Source: Gnetum montanum (Eukaryota > Streptophyta > Gnetopsida > Gnetales > Gnetaceae). From it: DNA of 61,590 bases. Position 1 is the first letter of the stretch. The number at the start of each line of letters is the position of its first letter. The DNA lies in the NCBI GenBank assembly GCA_015680685.1, contig MNCI01021041.1, positions 286,991-348,580 of the forward strand, given 5' to 3'. The notes under the pieces were generated by a model. The model searched no databases. It saw only the letters and a program-made list of their open reading frames with translations, and had not been told where the DNA came from. Positions 23,123 through 34,895 of this stretch are shown piece by piece. Both the position numbers and the translations under genes were made by a program.

Positions 23123-23378
23123 TCAAGTAAACATATAGTCAACTAGTTTCAATTTTGATATCCTCCCCTACCTCCTCCCTAAACAAAAATGTTTATGATA
23201 TGACTTGGTAAGGCATGTGGCATGCTCTTACAAGTCATAAGTTCAATTCAAATATGCAACTAATGAGATACAAATATTATGCAAGAGAAAAAAGGGGCTA
23301 GGATGGGGGAGGGGGGCACCAAGTAAGGGGTGGTGTGTTTGATTTGAAATTGAACTAGACCAATTGATCAAACAAAAT

Positions 23379-23647
23379 GAAAAATATTTTCTATTTCATT
23401 AACATTATTTTTGGAGTCCAACATCCCTTCACCTACCTTCTCACTTTTTTACAAATTAATGAAAAATATTTTCTATTTCATTAACATTATTTTTGGAGTC
23501 CAACATCCCTTCACCTACCTTCTCACTTTTTTACAAATTAATGAAAAATATTTTCTATTTCATTAACATTATTTTTGGAGTCCAACATCCCTTCACCTAC
23601 CTTCTCACTTTTTTACAAATTAATGAAAAATATTTTCTATTTCATTN
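23379..23647 (+). repeat. 82-bp tandem repeat, 3.3 copies, ending at an unresolved base
   Basis: Units start at 23379, 23461, 23543 and 23625 (gaaaaatattttctatttca). The three full units look identical, and the fourth stops after 22 bases at the single N (23647). Beyond the N the sequence is different (a SINE tail). The true copy number is therefore unknown. Confidence 0.95.
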
Positions 23648-23649
23648 CA

Positions 23650-23765
23650 AGATAGGTACAAATAGTGCAATTAGCACTTTTTATAACTTAACATTGCCCA
23701 AAGAAATCAAACCCATGACCTTGTGCTTCCAAATTAAGTGTCTTACCACTAGGCTAACATCACAT
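23650..23765 (-). mobile_element. tRNA-derived SINE (copy S2)
   Basis: On the minus strand: gttagcctagtggtaagaca (A box), then catgggtttgatttc (B box), then caatgttaagttataaaaagtgctaatt. Its 3' end abuts the N at 23647, so the end is not defined. Confidence 0.7.
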
Positions 23766-23859
23766 TGTTGCTTCCCCTACATCTAATTGGCTCCAAGGCT
23801 TAGGATACAAATAATCAAAGTTTTAAGAGGAAGTGAGGCATAGTGTGATTGAGTCTAAA

Positions 23860-24000
23860 CCCTTTTTTTTTAAGCAATATTTACCCCCTAAGACATATTG
23901 TCAAATTAGAACATTATAACTCACCATTGTCCACCAAAATTGAACCCATGACTTGAAACTTTGAATCAAGAGTCTTATCACTAAGTTAACACCTCATTAA
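23860..24000 (-). mobile_element. tRNA-derived SINE (copy S3)
   Basis: On the minus strand: gttaacttagtgataagact (A box), gtcatgggttcaattttgg (B box, the best preserved in the window), caatggtgagttataatg, then tatgtcttaggggg and a T-rich end. Same order as S1 and S2. Confidence 0.7.
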
Positions 24001-24124
24001 GGGGATACATATAATCATCTAGTTCAAATTCCAATAATCATTCATTTCCCCTACAAATTTCAATAAAGGAAAAGGGAATAGGGAGGATGGTGTTAATTCC
24101 AAAAATAGTATTGATAATTGGAAA

Positions 24125-24768
24125 AATGTACGTTACATCATATGTTGAGCATTAAAAAGGGATACAGTTATTCAAAATAATACATAAAGATTTATCCAAT
24201 TAGATGGTGAAATTGATAAAGATATCATAAATAGAATTGAGGTAGGATGGTCAAAATGGAGATAGGCTAGTGGTAGTCTATGTAATTAAAGAATACCAAT
24301 AAAATTAAAGGGAAAATCTTACAAGCCAACAATCAATATTGCTATCTTATATAGTGCTAAATGTTGGCTAGTACAAAAAAGACATGAATTACAAATTAGT
24401 GTGGTAGAAATGGAAATGCTTTGATGGATATTGAATGTTACTAGAAGAGATAAACTACATTATACATACATCATAGGAAGACTTGGAGTGGCTTCTATTT
24501 TAGATAAGCTATAAGAATAGCAGCTTAGATGATTTGAACATGTGCAAAGAAGATCAGACAATGAGCCTATAAACAAAGACTGCTACATCACTATTCTAGG
24601 AAAGCCATTGAAAGGAAGCCCAAAGAAGACATGGGAAAAAATGATCAAAGGTGATTTCAAGAAACTATAAATAAACAAGGATCTAGCTCTTCATAAAGGC
24701 AAATGGTGAAAAAGAGCTCATGTAACCAATTCCATTTTATTGGAATAAGGCTAGGATAATGATGATGA
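24125..24768 (+). mobile_element. 5'-truncated LINE, 3' end (copy L2)
   Basis: Longer copy of the same LINE. Decayed reading frame with DGEIDKDIINRIEVGWSKWR, LYSAKCWLVQKRH, WILNVTRRDK, FEHVQRRSDNEP, GSPKKTWEKMI and LALHKGKW in order, which is the C-terminal part of plant LINE ORF2 after the reverse transcriptase. Several stops interrupt it. It ends gctaggataatgatgatgaa, the family tail. Confidence 0.82.
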
Positions 24769-25195
24769 ATATAGAAAGATTTAGTTTTAGAGACACCTTT
24801 TCAAAAAATTTAAATTTCAAAAACCTTCCAACATAGCACCCAAGAGGTGTAGTGTGGTAATCAAGACACTCATCTCTTGGTTGAGAGGTTGCATGTTAAA
24901 TTTTTTCTACCACTTATGGATGTAGTAGCAATGAAATAGCCTTATGGTGGGACATTCTTATCTAATGAGTGACATCTACCCTACTCCGTTGGTAGGGGTT
25001 GCGATAGCAATCTTGATATCTATTTGTTAAAAAAAAAAACCCCTAACATCCTCATCACTAACTCATAACATGAACTACCCACTTTATCTTAATAAGATAT
25101 TATTTTAATTTAATGCATAATTGATGGTGTTACTATAGGTAAGTTGTATATTCAAGCTTCACTTGTAATGTATGTCCTAACTATATATCTTATAA
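24769..25195. other. No gene recognised
   Basis: AT-rich interval. The segment ggtgtagtgtggtaatcaagacactcatctc (24845-24880) followed by ggttgagaggttgcatgtt resembles a polymerase III-type A/B-box arrangement and may be a further, more decayed SINE or tRNA relic. Support is weak. Confidence 0.35.
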
Positions 25196-25808
25196 ATAAA
25201 TTGTAATTTAAGATGATACTTAAAAATTTAAGTTAAAACTAAAGGAAAAATGTTATAGGATAGTAATCAAGTCAACTATCTTATATGATGTTAAATGTTA
25301 GATAGTACAAAAGAGGTATATATAACAAATCAATGTGGTAGAAATGTGAATGCTTAGATTAATGTTGAATGCTATAGGAGATAAATTGCATAATTTAGAC
25401 ATAAGAGAAATACTTAAAGTGGCTTCTATTTTAGCCTAGTGGTAAGACTCTTGATTTGAATGTTGAGTTATAAAATGCTAATTGAAATATATATCTTAGG
25501 GTGTACTTATATTATAGTTATTATGGGGTTCCAATACCCCTCTTAGAGTGGATTCTATTTTAGATAAGCTGCAAGAATGACATATTAGATGGTTTGGACT
25601 TGTGCAAAGAAAATGAGATAATAAATCTATTAAAAAAATAACTAACTTACTTTTTTAGGAAATCCATTGAAAGAAAGATTAAAAAAAAGACATGGGAAAA
25701 ACCATTGAAGACCATGAAGAAATTACAAATAAACAAGGATCTAGCTCTTCATAGAGATGAATGGAAAAAGAGAACCAATGTAATCAACTTCATTTTGTTA
25801 GAACAAGG
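25196..25808 (+). mobile_element. 5'-truncated LINE, 3' end (copy L3), split by a SINE
   Basis: Parallel to L2: ttaaatgttagatagtacaaaagagg, gtggtagaaatgtgaatgct, cttctattttag, then after the SINE at 25434-25543 gataagctgcaagaatgacatattagatggtttgga, acatgggaaaaacc, ctagctcttcatagagatgaatgg and gaacaaggtg at 25800. The GAT tail seen in other copies is lost. Heavily decayed. Confidence 0.78.
25434..25543 (+). mobile_element. tRNA-derived SINE (copy S4) with a clear target-site duplication
   Basis: Starts with the A box tagcctagtggtaagactc. The B-box part is deleted. It continues ttgagttataaaatgctaattgaaatatatatcttagg. It is flanked by 20-base duplicates of LINE sequence: taaagtggcttctattttag (about 25415-25434) and tagagtggattctattttag (25544-25563). 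Such long target duplications are typical of insertion by LINE machinery. Confidence 0.78.
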
Positions 25809-28212
25809 TGTTATATCCACTTTTTTGTTTCACCACAAATTAAGACTAAGTGTAATTTAACATTTTTTCATTCAAGTTGGAGCATAAAAAATGCCTAAAA
25901 CAACATCACAAGACACATTTTCAGTCCCTAGATGTTTCTAGGAGCCATTCTAGTTCATAACCCAACTCATGAAGTTCATTTTTAATGACCCTAGGAAAGT
26001 TTAAGAACAAAAATTTTTCTAAGTGTTAAAGGTGGTAAATTTCCCATTATCATTTTCCTTCAACCACTGACACCATGTCAATTACAACTTGGATCATCCT
26101 CTCCAAGTCACTTGCATCAAAAATACTTTTAAACCTTTGTTTTGATCCCTACAAGATCTTGATCGATTCATCTTTAGTGATATTGGCATGATAGACATTA
26201 GATTTTGGCATTATGACAAGTTCACTTGAGGATCCTGAGAAGGCAAAATTTTTCTAACTTTAGGTGATGTTGATGTTAATGTCATAGACACTCCCTTAAA
26301 AACACCATCTCTAACAACACTATGAGCTTCTACAAGTCCTTAATGATGACCCTTACCATTCCCAAAAGGATGGACATTACTTTGGATGCTTTCAATAGTG
26401 TTTGAAGGCCCAAATTAAGGTTGCTTTGGTTAAGCAATGTTGAAGCTAGCATTAGTGTCACTTACATAAATACCCTAAAAACACCATCTTTAACAATATT
26501 TTTAACTTCTACAAGCTCCCAATGATGGCTCCTATTCATCCCCAAGATTATAGACATTAGTTATGTAGTTTTTGCAAGCTTTGGAAAACATTAGATAGAA
26601 AATTTTTCTAAGTATCACCCAAGGATGCTAGAAAACTTTTCTAAGTGTGGGACAAGGTGATGACCTGCCTACGACAACATCATTCCAAGGTCACCAAGTT
26701 CATCATTTGATAGCATTTCCCAAGTTCACAAGCTTCTCAACATCCCACAAGCATTTTTATGGTACATTTTGTCATCATTTTGGGCATCCTAGAGGCTTGA
26801 AATTGTAGTTTGGGAGGTAGCTAAAACTTTTTCACTCTTGGCTAACATTGACACTGATGTTGTTGCTAGCATTAGCACGAGATTTAGATTTTTTTTTTCA
26901 ACATCATCAATCTACACTTTATTTAACTTTAGGTTAACTTTACTTAACTTTACTTTAGGTTGCTTCTAGTTTCCAAAAATGAAGTTTAGGTTAACTTTAC
27001 TTAACTTTGAGGTCAAATTTGATGACCCTAACCCTATAAATATGGAACTAAAGCCCATATTTCAAGGATAGTTACTTGAGATCTAGAGCAGTTTTTGAGA
27101 TTTAAAGAGGTCAAGAGCATGAGCATCAAGCATCCTAGTGCCTTTCTTGTTTTCCACTACCATCACAAGGTTGGTTTGACATCCAAGTCTCTAACAACAT
27201 AAGCATTGATATTAATAAAACAACAACATCAATAAGGCAATTCTCATGTCAACTTATAGACTTAAAAATTTTTTAGCATTAGCGTTAGCACTAGAGTTAG
27301 AATCTTTTTAGCTTAATGCAAACACCAAAGTTAGAATTTTTTTTAGTTTACTATTAGCACCAAAGTTAGAATTTTTTTTAGCTTAGTGTTAGCACTAGAG
27401 TTAGAATTTTTCAGCATTTGTGTTAGTCTCCAAAGTTAGAATTATTTAGCTCCAATATTAGTCCTAGAACACTTTGTCAAAATAGCCCTTTTTGGACCTT
27501 GAATCGATCCTAGACATCATCTACAACTTTTCCATCTATATACCCATACTTTAAAGGTTCAATTTTACTATCCAAACCTACATTTTACTCAAAAATTGGG
27601 TTTTTCTTGTCATTTTTACCTCACTTACATTTTTACTTTAACTCTTATAGCTTGACCTTCCTTAGAAAGTGAATACTGATTTTTTGCATTTTTCTTATTT
27701 AGGAAGGAAGCTGAAACCCTTTCCTCACATATCATGGCTCTCATATTTTAATATTTTCTCCTTTTTTATTCACTTTTTATACTTAAATTTTACTTCATCA
27801 CTCATAATGTATTTCATACTTAGATTATTTTTTAGTAATAAACATTTAGCTAAAGTTTTAGCATTTTCATCCAATGTTTTTTTTATCATTCCTTCATTAT
27901 TTTTGGTTCATGTGTGGTAGGCTATATCCATATTTCATTGAAGATTTGTGCCCCATCATGTCATTATCATTAGCTTAGTGAAGGTTATATCAAATCAAAG
28001 ATTGTTTGTAGGTGAAAATTAGGTTCTTAACACTTAATTTGTGGAGGTGTCCTTGTTAAGTTAGGGAGAATAATTTTACAGGAACACAAGGTTCAGATGA
28101 TGGTGATGAATCAATAACCAAAATAAATAAGAGATTTTGATAACTTAGAGATGATGGTGATTCTTTTATAGAAATAAAGTATCCTCAATCATAACTTGAA
28201 CTTACATGACAA
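25809..28212. other. No gene; repeats and one TATA-like region
   Basis: Two related segments, aaaacaccatct-taacaa...gacatta, occur at about 26296-26383 and 26473-26558. A TATAAATA box at 27035-27042 has an inverted GGTCA/TGACC pair (27011-27015 and 27023-27027) just upstream. A degenerate array follows at 27265-27475. Together these suggest the LTR or promoter end of an unclassified element. The frame 27669-27920 is hydrophobic, with no family match. Confidence 0.45.
27265..27475 (+). repeat. Degenerate minisatellite-like array (about 40-45 bp unit)
   Basis: The phrase ttagcac-a-agttagaatttttttagctta recurs about five times with variation. It includes a strongly matching pair, caccaaagttagaattttttttag, near 27330 and 27358. 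Confidence 0.7.
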
Positions 28213-28320
28213 GTTAACCTAGTGATAAGACTCTTGAGTTGAATACTCTAAGTAATGGATTTGATTTCGGTACATAGCATTAAGTTATAAAGTTTTTCTT
28301 AAATTGTTGGAAGGAGGTGT
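28213..28320 (+). mobile_element. tRNA-derived SINE (copy S5)
   Basis: A box gttaacctagtgataagactc (28214-28233), degenerate B box aatggatttgatttcgg (28254-28270), then gcattaagttataaag. Its end abuts the insertion site of element B, so B probably inserted at or in its tail. Confidence 0.65.
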
Positions 28321-28325
28321 CACAT

Positions 28326-29152
28326 TGATGAGTCCTCATCATTTGCCTATGTTGATGGGATCTCGTCAAAGCATGGTTTGCTACATCAACGTATACACAT
28401 CAATGCAGTGTCTAGTCTTACCTATAAATACATGCTCACTAGCCACATTTATGACATCCGATCATTAGTTGCTAGCCAAACTCTTGCATTTCTATCTTTC
28501 TAGAGTTAGAATATTTTCTAAGTGCCCATAGTAGAAGTAAGAAGTATATGGATCTTTATTTGAACATTGATGTACCTGAGCACTTCAGTGTGAATGATAT
28601 TAAAGACTAGCTTTCTTCATAAACCTTGCAACACTTGGACTTAGCTTAATGTTTACTTTATGCATTTATTATTCATGCAATTTAATTTAATGCTTTTAGG
28701 TAATTAATTCATATGATTAATTAACCTACATAAGTACAACCACTTCAAGCATAAGTTAATGCTTGGTAATCCTAGTAGGGCCTAACTCTTGGTAACCTAG
28801 TAGCATTGCAACGTGTTCAGGATGTGTACAGAAAGTGGGAATGGATGCTTATGTTAAGATGAGAAAAGCATTATTTAGTTATTAGATTAATTAAACATTT
28901 AATTACTTTATTTTTGGCACTTAGGTGAATTAAATGGAAAATGTAAAATGATAAAAATCATATGCCTTAGTTAGACTTAATTATACCTTTGCAATTCACA
29001 AGTAAAACTAAGAAGATAGTGATCATGTCTATTAGCTTCACTACCTAGACCTAGTGTACTTAGAGAGCTAAAGTCTACAAAATTTTACTAGATCGCTTAG
29101 TGAATGCTAGTGATTCATATGGTTGGGTGTAGGGATTGCTCATTGCTCATCT
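28326..29152 (+). repeat. 5' LTR of element B
   Basis: 827 bases. U3 has tgatgggatctcgtcaa at 28353-28369 and repeated catcaacg/catcaatg words, then TATAAATA at 28433-28440. The expected terminal CA has become CT (ctcatct). It aligns along its length with 53837-54677; the two share ggtaatcctagta/ggtaattctagtt and gttcaggatgt blocks. Confidence 0.88.
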
Positions 29153-29153
29153 T

Positions 29154-29172
29154 TGGTGCCATTGCTAAGGAC
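29154..29172 (+). other. Primer-binding site of element B (tRNA-Asp)
   Basis: TGGTGCCATTGCTAAGGAC starts one base after the LTR. It matches the tRNA-Asp complement apart from five transitions, four of them at the CpG dinucleotides of the original site. Confidence 0.75.
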
Positions 29173-29303
29173 TTTAGTTAGCTACATGTACTACCTAGGA
29201 GTTAGTAAAAGTATATAATGACATTGTAACAGATCTAAAAGTCAATATCATTAAGAAAAATAACAATAACAACAAAAGCACATTATTTTTCTTCCAATCT
29301 AAT

Positions 29304-31490
29304 ATGGCTTTTTCTCATAAGGGATATTCTCCATCACCATATGAAAGCAATTCTAATTAGTAAAGATGTGAAGGGTAAAAACCACTTGTGCCCTAGTAAT
29401 GCAACGTGGTCTATACTCATCTAGATAAGTATGTTCTAGAATCCACCTTCATCTTGCATTAGGATGAATAGATGCAGTGGAGAAACATGGAGGACAATAT
29501 TGTGTTGTCACTTGATTGATCAGTTCCTACAATGCTACTCTACACTCTCATGAACTTGGGAATGTAGGGGCTTAATGTATAATATGTTGTGCAAGACCAT
29601 GACTATCAAGATTATGATCCCACTAAGGCATCAAAGAAGAAATGGTTTAAAAACCCCTTATTCCTACTAGGCCAAAATGAAGGAGAGGACCCTTTCTTTG
29701 GGGGTTCTCAATACATTGATTCTCCTCCCCTCTTCTTTGAGGAAGGGGGCCCCAACCAAAATTTACAATTCACTATAAACAACCTTGGTTCAGGGAAGGA
29801 TGGGTTACATGACCATGGGAGCTCCAAAGCATGGAGTCAAGGTAGGAACTTGGACAAGCATCACAATAAATATAAACATGGAGATTGTGGTCATGACCAA
29901 TGAAGAGGGAGTAGCAGGCACCATTCTAGTGCTAGTCCTCCTTCCTCTTCACCTTCATTGTCCTCATCTGCCTCCTCCTCTAGCTTCAATTGAAGCCACA
30001 GAAAAAGAGACCGTAATGGAGGTGATTTGTGGGACAAAGATGATCACAGGCTTGGCTAGAATAGTAGAGACCAAGGGCATGGGCAATCAAGGAAAGCCAA
30101 CACCATGAATGAAGGGAAAATAGGGGGCATCATAGGCATCATGGCCATCATAGGGGCTATGACTATGATGAGCCTTTTCTTGCAAATAAAAATATGTTAA
30201 ACATTGCAAAGGCCATGAGAATTCAAATGAGGCATGTGAAAGATAGTTAAATCAAAAAGTTGGACATGAAAAATATTTCCAAGTTTGAAAGGGGATACAA
30301 CTCTGATCCACAAAATCATCTCCAAGTCTTTTATGATACCTATGTTTTACAAAACATTGAAAAAGAATGACAAAAATTGAACCTATATCCTCAAACACTC
30401 ATCAAGGAGGCTAAAAGCTGGTACCGATCCTTAGAGCTGGAATCAATTAGATGATGGAGTACACTGCTTAAACTCTTCAATGACAAGTATTAAACATACT
30501 CATGAGTGTCTAATTTGAGGAAGCATATCCAAGGGTGAAGACAAGAAACACATGAATCTTTGGATGTAATTATAAGAAGATATTACTCTTTATTGCACAA
30601 GTGCCTAGGCCATGATTTTTCTTAAAGGAAGCAGCTCCATCATATCATACATGGACTCACAACAAAAATAAGAAATATTGGGGTCTATGCCTCGAGGAGA
30701 CTTTTATAATTAAGAGCTCATCAAATCCAAAGGTTGAATGAGTAAGTGGCCAAAGAAGAAGGTGAGTTGAGGAAAAAGGAAAGTACGGAAGAGTACAACC
30801 AAGATCCTTCCATCACCAAAAGGGAGGTTTGGTTTTGTGACAATGAGGAGGAGAAACCACTTGATGAAGTGGTACAATATAAGACCTTGCCAATATAAAA
30901 ATATATTTTTAAAATATCAGCCAAGGTAGATAAAATGTGGGGCTCTTTGAACAAAAACTACCAAACTACCCTAAGAATTATAGAAGAGTCTAGAGAGCAA
31001 GGTAATGATTATGACTGAAGAAGAATAAAGAAAGTTGAACACTCCCATCAAAGGGGTAAGGGAAAAGCTACTACCATTAAAGAGATTGAATAGTCTGAAA
31101 TGGACAATGATGATGGATGTGACATCTACCAATAAAATTATCCTAAGGGATTTTACCCCATTGTGTCACACTTGCAAGAGTCTAGGGTGTATGCATTGAA
31201 TCATAGATTGACAAGAAGGCAAGCACCCAAGAGGTTACTTTATCCTCAAGGCAACTATAGACAATTTCACCAACAACAAGCCTATTATCTGAATGGAGCT
31301 CCACCCTAACCTCATGAGTAGTACCAATAGTGGTAACATCCATAATCATGGGGGATGTTACCACCAAGGTAGCAGTACTCTTACCATTAGCCAAATCCAT
31401 ATGGGTACTATGTTCAGCAATCGATTTCTCCATGTGACTCTTCTAATCACACCTCCTTCTAGCATCACTAGTACCCTTATAAGTATTACA
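29304..31490 (+). pseudogene. Element B gag, first part (broken by element C)
   Basis: ATG at 29304 (MAFSHKGYSPS). Decayed counterparts of element A's gag blocks follow: the acidic/His-rich region at 29600-29880, YDPTKAS, the capsid-like block near 30270-30400 (FERGYNSDPQNHLQVF), and the zinc-knuckle-like CDIYQ-NYPKG near 31120. Stops are numerous. Gag resumes after the Copia insertion at 37655 with a Pro-rich tail up to about 37975. Confidence 0.75.
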
Positions 31491-32559
31491 TGTCAAAAAA
31501 TTAAGAAAAATGGAGAATAAGGTTGATGTGTGGTTGTGTGATTATTTTGTATGTAGGAAAAGAAACCTTGGATCAAGATAATAAGGCTTGTAGAAGTTTG
31601 ATGAACATGGACAAGGAATGAAGATTTCAAAGGACAAATGAAGATGAAGAAAGATGTCTCCAAGAAATAGTAGACATCTTAGCAAACTTGAAGGTAGCAC
31701 AAGCAAATATGTCTCTAAAAAAAATAGAAGTCTTGCTTGCATCAAGTAAAGACATCTTCACTAGAAAATGACATCTTCATAAAATGTAGGCCAATTTCAA
31801 AAAGATATCTTTTCCAAGACAAAGATGTCTTTGCAGAATGAAGACCAAATGCAAAAAGATGTCTCAGCTATGACGAAGATGTCTTCCATGATCATTAACT
31901 AGCCATTGCACAAGTTTCAAGATGGATTTGGAAACACAATGACTATAAGAAGACATCATTTTCATTGAAAAATATGCAAGCTTTTGTATTATCATTGTGT
32001 GATCATTTGACAATCATTGTAATCATTGTTACTCATTGTTCTATCTTTTATCTATTGTAAAGTGAGCTATATCTCAAGTACAAGGATCAATAAACCAAGT
32101 TGCATTCATCCCTTGTAATCATTATTCTCTCTTGTTGCCTTGTAGGGTTGATGTGCTTCTTGTGGGAAGGCATCTTATCTGAGCTTGTCAAGATCTTGTG
32201 GGATTGAGTGTTCATGTAGTGGTACAACACTCTAAAGAAAAGCTCAAAGTTATAAAGGTAGTGGGATCCTTAAAAACCAAATTCTAAGCTTATCAGGATC
32301 TTATGAGGTTGAGTGGATTCATAGCATTGAATCACTCTACAATGGAGCTTAGAGCTTGTACAAGGTGTAGTACCCTTCAAACCACATCTTGGAAGGAATA
32401 AAATCTAGAGGTGTGCTTACGAACTACCCTCTTAGTGTGGACTAGCCAAGTTGGGAAACCACATTAAAATTGGTGTGTGATTTATGTCAAAAAAAAATTT
32501 TATTTGGAAAACTTGTTCATTCCCCCTCTCTCCTTCCCTTCTAAGTTCAATGATCCTCA
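31491..32559 (+). repeat. 5' LTR of Copia element C
   Basis: 1069 bases. U3 from 31650 to 31885 carries eight GACATC/GATGTC-type hexamers in both orientations (31653, 31673, 31751, 31770, 31804 as GATATC, 31824, 31858, 31878) before a TATA-like tataaga at 31944-31950. The distal half has three diverged blocks of the type gcttgt-aagatcttg...gagtg. Confidence 0.87.
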
Positions 32560-32561
32560 AG

Positions 32562-32574
32562 TGGTATGGGAGCC
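32562..32574 (+). other. Primer-binding site of element C (tRNA-Met initiator type)
   Basis: TGGTATGGGAGCC, two bases after the LTR. The usual plant Copia site is TGGTATCAGAGCC, so there are two mismatches. Confidence 0.75.
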
Positions 32575-32649
32575 TAGTACCCTTTTCCTCTACATCAAAC
32601 TTCAAGAGTGAATAAGGAAGGTACAATTAACATCAGACACATTTAAATA

Positions 32650-33632
32650 ATGAGCCTAATGTACATCATCAATTGGTGTGTTCAATTCATTTATCAAATC
32701 TATTGTAAAGGTAAGTATCTCATTTCCTTCCTTACATTTAGAAATATAGAAGACTATGCTTGTAAAGTTGACAATTCTTGTGGTTATCAAAATGATGTCT
32801 CCTTTGAGGAAAGGTATGAAGTATTTTACCATAAAATTCTTTCTTTCCAAAAATTGTGCATTGAGATAAAATATGCTTTACATGCCAAGGAAGTAAAAAT
32901 TAGGATTCTTAATCATGAGTGCTCTTATTTCAAAAAAGGGAAAACTTAGACCTTAGGGTTGAGATTCAAAGACTAACAAATATGATTGAGTAGACGAAAA
33001 AGAACTCTATGGGGAAGTCCAAAGATCAAAAACAACATTTATCTAGGTCTGGTAAATCTTCTAAACCAAAAAACTTGAAATGCTTCTTTTGTCGTAAATA
33101 TGATCATATTCAAGCTTTTTTCTATCTTAGAATGCATCACTACTCTTGGTATTTTTTAAGCTAGCCTAGAAAGAAAACCATGTAGGTTTGGAAAGAAAAA
33201 GAAGGAAAGAATAAAAATAATTTGATGGCTCAAATTACTTTCTCCAATAACAATGCTAGCATGTGGTATATCAACAATGGGTGTTCAAGGCACATGACAA
33301 GTGATAAATCCTACTTCACTCACTTCACAGAGGAAAATTGTGGAACAGTCCTATTTGGAGATGACATGGAAGCACCTATAATAGGTATTGGTACCATAGG
33401 AGGAAAAGGTAAGGGATTACCAACTATAAACAAAGTGTTTTTCATTAAGGAATTAAAACATAATCTTCTTAGTGTAAGTCAACTTTGTGATTTAAATTTT
33501 AATGTTACCTTTTCAAAGGAAAGTTGTAGAATACAAGATCTATCTACTAGAAATGTTGTGATCAAAGGATCTAGAAAAGAGAATGTGTATACTACTATTC
33601 TTGGAAATTCTCCTAACCTTGAATCAAAGTGA
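32650..33632 (+). pseudogene. Copia gag remnant and protease (broken)
   Basis: 32650-32946 encodes a gag-like segment (SFEERYEVFYHKILSF). A zinc knuckle follows near 33078 as KCFFCRKYDHIQAFF, where the expected second Cys pair member and Gly are lost. 33222-33632 is the aspartic protease: MWYINNGCSRHMTSDKSYF, where the usual catalytic DSG reads NNG, then LFGDDMEAPIIGIGTI and KHNLLSVSQLCD. The catalytic Asp-to-Asn change alone should inactivate it. Confidence 0.8.
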
Positions 33633-33639
33633 TTATTAA

Positions 33640-34895
33640 GTTGTGCAAATGATACACGTCTTTGGCATAGGAAGCTGGGCCATATAAATAAGGAAATTCT
33701 TCAAACATTGGTATCAAAGGAAATGGTGCATGGTCTCCCTAAGCTTAAATATTTCAATCTAAATACATGTGAAGCCTATCAGAAAGGGGAGAAAATAAAG
33801 GTAAGATTTGGTAAGAAAAATTGTATATCTACTACTCATCCTTTAAATCTACTTCATATGGATGTGGTTGGTCCAATTCAAACTCTTAGCTTAGGGAAGA
33901 AAAGATATTTTTTAACCATTGTTGATGATTATTCTCGCTTTACTTGGGTTGCCTTTTTGTATCACAAAGATGAGGTGTTTGATCATTTTTTGAGAATTAG
34001 CAATTAGATCTAGAAAGAAAAAGGATATGGTATTAAAGTCATTAGAAGCAACAATGGAGGTGAGTTCAAAAATGTGAAGTTTGAATAGTTTTCTCAAATG
34101 AATGGTATTCTACATCAATTCTCTATTGCAAGAATTCCTTAACAGAATAGAGTAGTTGAACAAAAAAAAATAGAATCTTAAATGAGATGATGAGAATGAT
34201 ATTAAATGATTGAAGTATTCCTCATCACTTTTGAGCTGAACCCATCAACATTGCTTGCTACGTGTCCAACCGAGTTCTGGTAGGAAGATTTACTTCTAAA
34301 AATCCTTATGAATTATGGACTAGTAGAAAATCATAGGTAGCTTATTTTCATGTTTTTGGTTCAAAATGCTATATTCTAAATGATAAAGATAACTTGAGAA
34401 AGTTTAATGTAAAAACCAATGAAGGTATTTTCTTAGGTTATTCTCTAGTTAATAGGGCTTACAAAGTGTATAACAAAAGAAAAAATATGTTGGAGGAAAC
34501 CATAAATGTCAAAATAGATGATCATGACATTAATTTTCCTCAACCTAATGATGAAACTATTTTCATTCAAAAACTATCTAGCCAAACTCAAGTGCAAGAT
34601 GACAAAATTTCAGAATCTAATAGTGATCATGAAGAAGAAGAGAATGATGATGATCAAGAGATATCTTCCACTCAACCAAAAATGCCCAGACTTAGCAAAA
34701 CTCACTCTCTTAATGATGTCATTGGGGAAGTTCAAGATGGTGTTTGTATTAGAAAGCCAAAGAGATTTGTGCCTTTTCCTCATATCTCTCCCAAATTAAA
34801 TCCAAAACCTTTAAGGAAGCTAAAGGAGAGGAAGGATGGATTTTTTCTATGCAAGATGAACTTATTCAATTTGATAGAAATGATGTATGAGAATT
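33640..34895 (+). pseudogene. Copia integrase (broken)
   Basis: The GAG-pre-integrase zinc region LWHRKLGHINKEIL keeps both His but ends CEAYQKGE, the second Cys being Tyr. The catalytic core has LHMDVVGPI (first Asp kept) and SRNNGGEF near 34047, where the second Asp is Asn. The third motif PQQNRVVE keeps Glu. Stops occur near 34005 and 34088, and a frameshift in the A-run near 34165. From 34394 an open frame of 167 codons covers the integrase C-terminus and the acidic linker (EEEENDDDQE) before RT. Confidence 0.8.

Noticed and set aside
23379-23647. CRISPR-like array
   Set aside because: The repeats are contiguous with no unique spacers, and the genome is eukaryotic.
27669-27920. Hydrophobic 83-codon frame as a small membrane protein
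   Set aside because: The hydrophobicity follows from T-rich DNA (Phe and Leu codons); no neighbouring gene structure or repeat copy supports it.
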